A DNA stretch of 64,000 nt, from assembly GCA_004297625.1 (NCBI GenBank), contig SCTY01000070.1:1-64000 (forward strand), read 5' to 3'. The DNA is from Betaproteobacteria bacterium. GTDB lineage: Bacteria > Pseudomonadota > Gammaproteobacteria > Burkholderiales > SG8-39. This document shows, piece after piece, positions 59,421 to 64,000 of this stretch (its first letter is position 1; each line of letters begins with the position of its first letter). The position numbers and the translations under genes are program-made. The notes under the pieces are model-generated. The model was not told the DNA's origin. It did not search any database and saw only the letters and a list, made by a program, of their open reading frames with translations.

Positions 59421-61718
59421 CTATACGGGCGGCATGCGCCGCCAATAGCGCGGATCGCGTACGCGCTCGCCGCTCGCCTCGACCGCGCCGCGGCCCAGGC
59501 GCACCAACACCGCGCCGTCGCGATCGGTGCGCAATATCGAAGCGCCGGCCTCGCGATAGCGCTCGAGCACCTCGGCGTTCGGATGGCCGAAGCGGCTGCG
59601 GTAGCCCGCGGCGACGACCGCCCAGCGCGGCGCCACCGCGCCGATGAATTCCCGGGTGGAGGAGCTGCGGCTGCCGTGATGCGGCACGAGCAGTACATCT
59701 GCCCTTAAAGAATGTCCTTCTCTTTCGGTCAATGCCGATTCTGCCGAGCGCTCGATATCGCCGGTGAGGAGCATCGCGCCGCCGGCGGAGGCCACCCGGA
59801 GCACGCAGCTCTGATCGTTTCGGCGCAGCTGCGCGTATGCGCCGGGCGGATGCAAGAACTCGAAGCGCACTCCATCCCATTCCCAGGTCTCTCCGGCAAT
59901 GCAGCGCCTCGGCCCGTCGATCAGCGTGTTGAGCGTGTGCCCCGCGGGCAGGGAAGAGGCCAGGCGCGCGACTTCGACGCTTTCCAGCACGCTGAGCGCG
60001 CCGCCGATATGGTCGGTATCCTCGTGCGTCAGGATCAGCAGATCGACGCTTCCCAACCCGGCCGCGCGCAGCGCAGGGACTACGACCCGGCCGCCGCTGT
60101 CCGAGTCCGGTCCGTAAGCCGGCCCGGCGTCGTAAAGCAGCGTGCGGCTCGCAGTGCGCACCATGACGGCAAGGCCCTGGCCGACGTCATAGGTGGTGAT
60201 CCAGGCTTCCCCCATCGCGGGTGCCGGCGGCGTGGCATAGAAGGCCGGCGCCATGAGCGCAATGCCGCACACGCGACCCGGCACGCCGCGCGGAGCGAGC
60301 AGCCAGATGACGCCCGCCAGCGCGAGCGCAACGCTCCATGCGGGCGGCGTGTGCTGCTGCCACAGCGCGCCCGGGAGCGCCGCGCACCATTCCAGGAACT
60401 GCAGCAGCCATTCCACCAGCCACGCCGCTACATCGAGGATTTCGGGTATCGGAACCACGGCCGCTCCGAGCGCGAGCGGCGTGATGACCACGGACACGAG
60501 CGGGATCGCCACCGCGTTCGCGATCGGGCCGGCAAGCGAGATCTGGCCGAAGAGCAGCAGCGCCGCGGGCGCAAGTCCGAGGGTGATCGCCCACTGGATG
60601 CGCGCGTATTGCCTGAGCCGGCTCTCGCGCTCGGTCCAGCCTATGGCGACGTAGAAGATGAGCGCGACCGCCCCGAACGACAGCCAGAAACCGGGCGCAA
60701 GCGGCGCCCAAGGGTCGGCGAGCACGACCGCGCCAAGCGCGAGCGCGAGCGTGCGCGCGGGTGAAGACATGCGCCGCACCCACAGCGCCGCGGCGACCAC
60801 CGTGACCATGTAGAAGGTGCGCTGCGCCGGCACGGCGAAGCCGGCGATGAGGGTATAGCCGAGCGCGCCGACGATCGCGGCCAGCGCCGCCGCCTTGCGC
60901 GCCGGCAGCCGCAGCGCAGCCGCCGGGACGCTACGCCATAGAAAGCCGGCGAGCCAGGCGAACAGGCCCGACACCAGCGTCACGTGAAGCCCGGAGATGC
61001 TCATGAGGTGCGTCACGCCGGTGCGGCTGAAGAGCTGCCATTCCTCGGCGGCGATGGCGCGCTGGTCGCCGACCGCGAGCGCCGCGACGATGCCGGCGGC
61101 AGGCGTCGAGCCGAGCTGCGCGAAAAAACGGCTGCGCACCGCTTCTCTTGCCTGCTCGATGCGGTCGAAAACGTTGTCCCTCGGCCCGAGCTTTTTCTGT
61201 TCGCCGCGGCTCCGCACGTAGCCGGTCGCGCCGATGCCGCGCTCGAGAAGCCATGCTTCGTAGTCGAACCCGTGGGGATTGACCTGCCCGTGCGGGCGCC
61301 GCAGCCGCACGGTGAGAAGCCAGCGCTCGCCCGGATGCACCTCGGGGTCAAAAAACTCGCTTCGATACCAGGAAAGCAGGAGCTTGCGCGGCAGACCCTC
61401 TCCGGCAGCCGCGGATTCGACCTCGAACTCGAAGCGCACGCTGCGCTCGCTGACGGCAGGAAGGCTCGACACCGTGCCGACGACCTCGAGATCGCGGCCT
61501 TCGAGCCCGGGCGCGAGCCAGTCGGCCATGCGCAGCTGCGCGCACCACGCGGCCCAGAAGAAGCCCGTGAAAAGCGCCGCCACTACGACAAACCGCCTGT
61601 GCTTCCAGGCGAGCAATGCGAGCGGCACGAGCGCCGCGGCCCACACGAGCGGCGGCAGCGCGGGCTGCCACTGCAGCGCGATGACGCCGGCGGCGAAGGC
61701 GAGGACCGCAAAGGTCAT
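59421..61718 (-). CDS. comEC: ComEC/Rec2 DNA-uptake channel
   Basis: A 765-residue inner-membrane protein for import of single-stranded DNA in transformation. N-terminal helices and an OB-like periplasmic domain precede the competence core, with GVTHLMSISGLHVTLVSGLF diagnostic. The C-terminal metallo-beta-lactamase domain has DLLILTHEDTDHIGGALSVL and LLVPHHGSRSSSTREF. All the domains of a full-length ComEC are present. ATG 61718. No other competence gene is in the window. Confidence 0.94.
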   Translation of the reverse strand: MTFAVLAFAAGVIALQWQPALPPLVWAAALVPLALLAWKHRRFVVVAALFTGFFWAAWCAQLRMADWLAPGLEGRDLEVVGTVSSLPAVSERSVRFEFEVESAAAGEGLPRKLLLSWYRSEFFDPEVHPGERWLLTVRLRRPHGQVNPHGFDYEAWLLERGIGATGYVRSRGEQKKLGPRDNVFDRIEQAREAVRSRFFAQLGSTPAAGIVAALAVGDQRAIAAEEWQLFSRTGVTHLMSISGLHVTLVSGLFAWLAGFLWRSVPAAALRLPARKAAALAAIVGALGYTLIAGFAVPAQRTFYMVTVVAAALWVRRMSSPARTLALALGAVVLADPWAPLAPGFWLSFGAVALIFYVAIGWTERESRLRQYARIQWAITLGLAPAALLLFGQISLAGPIANAVAIPLVSVVITPLALGAAVVPIPEILDVAAWLVEWLLQFLEWCAALPGALWQQHTPPAWSVALALAGVIWLLAPRGVPGRVCGIALMAPAFYATPPAPAMGEAWITTYDVGQGLAVMVRTASRTLLYDAGPAYGPDSDSGGRVVVPALRAAGLGSVDLLILTHEDTDHIGGALSVLESVEVARLASSLPAGHTLNTLIDGPRRCIAGETWEWDGVRFEFLHPPGAYAQLRRNDQSCVLRVASAGGAMLLTGDIERSAESALTEREGHSLRADVLLVPHHGSRSSSTREFIGAVAPRWAVVAAGYRSRFGHPNAEVLERYREAGASILRTDRDGAVLVRLGRGAVEASGERVRDPRYWRRMPPV

Positions 61719-61753
61719 CTAGAATCAACGCGCTCGCTTCCTTACGGCTGACT

Positions 61754-62305
61754 GTGCCGCGCAAGTTTTTCCGCAAGTACCTGCCGCACGCCGACACGGT
61801 GCGCTCCAACCGCCTGGCGCGGCTGTTCGGGCACTGGCTGCACGACCCGAATCTCTGGCACCTGAACCGGCGCTCGGTCGCCGGCGGCGTGGCGATCGGG
61901 CTCTTTTGCGGGCTGATCCCGGGCCCGGTGCAGATGCTCTTCGCGCTGTTGTTCGCCATCCCGCTGCGCAAGAACGTTCCCGTGGCGCTGCTCACCACGC
62001 TCTATACCAACCCCATTACCATCGTTCCGCTGTACTTGATTGCCTACGAGTACGGCCAGCTTCTCCTCGGCGTGACGGCGAAAGGCCGCGTGCCTCTCGA
62101 GCCGTTCATCTGGGACTGGTGGGACATCGGCGGCTCGTTACACGGCTTCGTGGAGTGGTCGCTCGGCCTGGGCAAGCCGCTCGCGGTGGGGCTCGTCGCG
62201 CTCGCCATCACGCTCGCCGCCGTGGGCTATGTCGCCGTGAAGTTCGCATGGCGCGTTCATGTGGTATCGCAGTGGCGGGCGCGCGCGCGGCGCAGGCGCC
62301 GATGA
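61754..62305 (+). CDS. DUF2062 membrane protein
   Basis: A 183-residue protein of the DUF2062 family with about three helices: GGVAIGLFCGLIPGPVQMLF and LLTTLYTNPITIVPLYLIAY are the family signature. It begins with a basic N-terminus and ends in a run of arginines. Role unknown. GTG start at 61754; a TAGAAT hexamer lies 28 bases upstream. It is divergent from comEC and overlaps the next gene by 4 bases. Confidence 0.88.
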   Translation: MPRKFFRKYLPHADTVRSNRLARLFGHWLHDPNLWHLNRRSVAGGVAIGLFCGLIPGPVQMLFALLFAIPLRKNVPVALLTTLYTNPITIVPLYLIAYEYGQLLLGVTAKGRVPLEPFIWDWWDIGGSLHGFVEWSLGLGKPLAVGLVALAITLAAVGYVAVKFAWRVHVVSQWRARARRRRR

Positions 62306-62616
62306 CGCACGCGGAGTTCGTTTCCGCCTACCGGCAGGGCCAGATCCGCGTCAGCGTCGAGCGGCGCGCCGCAGCGCGCCTCGTGTCCGAGCGCCTGCTC
62401 CTGCCGTTCGTGCTGCTGCCGGTCCTCGGCAGCGGCGTGGCGCTTGCGATCACCGGCCATTTTTTCGCCGGCGCGGCCTTGTTCATCGCCGGGTTGGCGC
62501 TTCGCTTCGTCGTGCGCGCGAGCAGCCGGGGGTACGTGCTCAACCGCGCGCTCCAGGACTCCGGGTTTTATGAAGAAATGAAAGCGAAGGGCATTCTGCG
62601 GGTCGATTCGCCCTGA
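62302..62616 (+). CDS. Small membrane protein of unknown function
   Basis: A 104-residue protein: MTHAEFVSAYRQGQIRVSVE, then two hydrophobic helices at about 31-75 (LPFVLLPVLGSGVALAITGH and ALFIAGLALRFVV) and a polar end with ALQDSGFYEEMKAKGIL. Coupled to the DUF2062 gene by an ATGA overlap. No function recognised. Confidence 0.7.
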   Translation: MTHAEFVSAYRQGQIRVSVERRAAARLVSERLLLPFVLLPVLGSGVALAITGHFFAGAALFIAGLALRFVVRASSRGYVLNRALQDSGFYEEMKAKGILRVDSP

Positions 62617-62621
62617 ATCTC

Positions 62622-62627
62622 TATACT
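62622..62627 (+). promoter_or_regulatory. -10-like hexamer for the Kef-type antiporter
   Basis: TATACT ending 9 bases before the ATG at 62637, in the 20-base gap after the small membrane gene. No Shine-Dalgarno sequence and no clear -35 are seen. Confidence 0.45.
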
Positions 62628-62636
62628 CGCGTCTCG

Positions 62637-64000
62637 ATGGAGCACGGCAACCCTCTGCTCGTTCAAGCGGCGATCTACTTCGCCTCCGCGGTCATCGCCG
62701 TTCTCGCCGCGCAGCGTTTCGGCCTGGGCTCGGTGGCCGGTTATCTCCTCGCCGGCATCGCCATCGGGCCCTGGGGGCTCAGGCTGGTGGGCGAGGGGCA
62801 GTACATCCACACGTTCGCCGAGCTCGGCGTGGTGTTCCTGCTTTTCGTCATCGGCCTGGAGCTCGAGCCGAAGCGCCTGTGGAGCATGCGCGGCCGGCTC
62901 GCCGGCCTGGGCCTGTCGCAGGTGATCGGCTCGATCGCCGCTCTCGCGGCGGCCGCCTGGGCCTTCGGTGTGGACGCGCGCGTGGCAATCGTCAGCGCGA
63001 TGGCGCTGTCGCTCTCCTCCACGGCGCTCGCGCTGCAGCCGCTCGCCGAGCGCGGCGCGCTCGCCACGCAGGGCGGGCAGGCGAGTTTCGCCGTGCTGCT
63101 GTTCCAGGACCTGGCCGTGATCCCGATGCTGGCGCTGCTGCCGCTTCTCGGCGCGGCAGGCGGCACGGCGCAGTTTTCGTGGCACGACTTCGCGTATCCC
63201 GGCGCGGCGGTCGCCGCGACGCTGGTGCTGGGCCACTATCTCGCGCGCCCGATATTCCGGCATATCGCCCGCACCGGGCTGCGCGAGATCTTCACCGCGT
63301 TCGCGCTTCTGCTCGTGCTCGGCATCGCGCTCGGCTACCAGGCGGCCGGCCTGTCGATGGCGCTGGGCGCGTTTCTCGCCGGCGTGCTGCTCGCCGAGTC
63401 CGAATACCGGCACGAGATCGAGGCCGCGGTCGAGCCGTTCAAGGGCTTGCTGCTGGGCCTTTTCTTCACCGCCGTCGGCATGGGGATCGACTTCAGCGTG
63501 TTGCTCAAGGCGCCGCTCGAGGTGCTGGGCATCATCGCCGGCCTGTTCGCGATCAAGAGCGTCGTGCTGTGGCTCATCGCGCGCCTTGCCCGCATCCCCG
63601 CCGGGGAGCGGCCGCTCTTCGTGCTGCTGCTCGCGCAGGGCGGCGAGTTTGCGTTCGTGCTTCTCGGCCCCAGCGCTGCCGGCGCGGAGCTGCCGCGTGA
63701 AACCACCCAGGCGATAGTGCTGGCGGTCGCGCTTTCCATGCTCGCCACGCCGTTCCTGCTCCTGCTGCACGACCGGCTGCTCGGCCCCCGCTTTGTGCGC
63801 AAGGCGGCGAAGCGCGCCGCCGAGACGCCCGAGGCGAGCAAGGTCATCATCGCCGGCCTGGGCCGCATCGGCCAGGTGGTGGCGCGGCTGCTCAATGCGA
63901 GCGGCTACCAGCCGACCGTGCTCGACGACGATCCGGACCACGTCGAGGCGTGCCGGCAGTTCGGCTTCCGCGTGTTCTACGGCGATGCCACGCGGCTCGA
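62637..64000 (+). CDS. Kef-type K+/H+ antiporter (5' part, truncated by window edge)
   Basis: The first 454 residues of a CPA2 antiporter. About twelve helices open with GLGSVAGYLLAGIAIGPWGL and include the ion-site motif LFQDLAVIPMLALLPLLG and LFVLLLAQGGEFAFVLLGPS. The cytoplasmic TrkA-N (RCK) domain begins at about 402 with KVIIAGLGRIGQVVARLLNA, so the protein is of KefB/KefC type and would be gated by a nucleotide or glutathione-type ligand. The C-terminus lies beyond the window. ATG 62637. Confidence 0.93.
   Translation, partial: MEHGNPLLVQAAIYFASAVIAVLAAQRFGLGSVAGYLLAGIAIGPWGLRLVGEGQYIHTFAELGVVFLLFVIGLELEPKRLWSMRGRLAGLGLSQVIGSIAALAAAAWAFGVDARVAIVSAMALSLSSTALALQPLAERGALATQGGQASFAVLLFQDLAVIPMLALLPLLGAAGGTAQFSWHDFAYPGAAVAATLVLGHYLARPIFRHIARTGLREIFTAFALLLVLGIALGYQAAGLSMALGAFLAGVLLAESEYRHEIEAAVEPFKGLLLGLFFTAVGMGIDFSVLLKAPLEVLGIIAGLFAIKSVVLWLIARLARIPAGERPLFVLLLAQGGEFAFVLLGPSAAGAELPRETTQAIVLAVALSMLATPFLLLLHDRLLGPRFVRKAAKRAAETPEASKVIIAGLGRIGQVVARLLNASGYQPTVLDDDPDHVEACRQFGFRVFYGDATRL

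Overview
The window is dense, GC-rich DNA of a betaproteobacterium, most likely of the Burkholderiales or a neighbouring uncultured lineage. The reasons are the order thrS-infC-rpmI-rplT-pheS-pheT-ihfA-merR-tRNA-Pro, Bug-type (TctC) tricarboxylate receptors, a LivKHMGF uptake system beside aromatic-type catabolic genes, and the surE-pcm-nlpD and tamA-tamB pairs. There is no rRNA, CRISPR array, integrase, transposase gene or prophage. Two tRNA genes are present, Pro(GGG) and Val(GAC). No gene-free stretch exceeds 300 bases. Most neighbouring genes overlap by an ATGA, GTGA or TGATG junction, and most convergent pairs overlap at their 3' ends. Layout, left to right. 1-5.6 kb: the 3' part of proS, then an SLT transglycosylase, a DUF58 protein, a TgpA-like transglutaminase and MltB, all plus strand and all overlapping by 4 bases. 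5.6-7.8 kb (minus): surE-pcm-nlpD without rpoS. 7.8-13.1 kb: tamA-tamB. 13.1-15.8 kb: a STAS-like protein, a DUF2238 membrane protein and a TPR protein whose stop codon lies inside tRNA-Pro. 15.7-23.1 kb (minus): tRNA-Pro and the translation operon, with infC apparently started at ATC. 23.1-29.7 kb: a dihydroxyphthalate-decarboxylase-like gene, a decapitated Bug receptor fused behind a ZIP transporter, and a compact minus-strand operon of Fe-S protein, HTH/adenylate-forming ligase and methyltransferase. 29.8-34.4 kb: tRNA-Val, sixA, ppx, ppk and dgkA, a phosphate/polyphosphate group. 34.4-37 kb: a small island of short hypotheticals, TerC and a PsiE-like protein. 37-40 kb: relA and mtfA. 39.9-49.9 kb: two divergent operons that meet at an inverted repeat. 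The minus arm encodes a NIPSNAP protein, AroE, LivKHMGF and a second, altered shikimate-dehydrogenase-like protein. The plus arm encodes an HPPD-like VOC protein, a QuiC-like dehydroshikimate dehydratase barrel, a DpgC-like dioxygenase and a PncA-like amidohydrolase. I read this as a hydroaromatic or aromatic-acid uptake and breakdown system, and it is the best candidate here for an undescribed system. 49.8-59.4 kb: an AapJQM-type amino-acid ABC transporter split in two by a plus-strand block (cyclase, ThDP enzyme, TctC), with acyl-CoA dehydrogenase and hydrolase genes and a frameshifted membrane-protein remnant. 59.4-64 kb: comEC, a DUF2062 protein, a small membrane protein and the 5' part of a Kef-type antiporter. 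Many first genes of transcripts have a -10-like hexamer only 5-9 bases before the start codon and no Shine-Dalgarno sequence, which suggests leaderless mRNAs.
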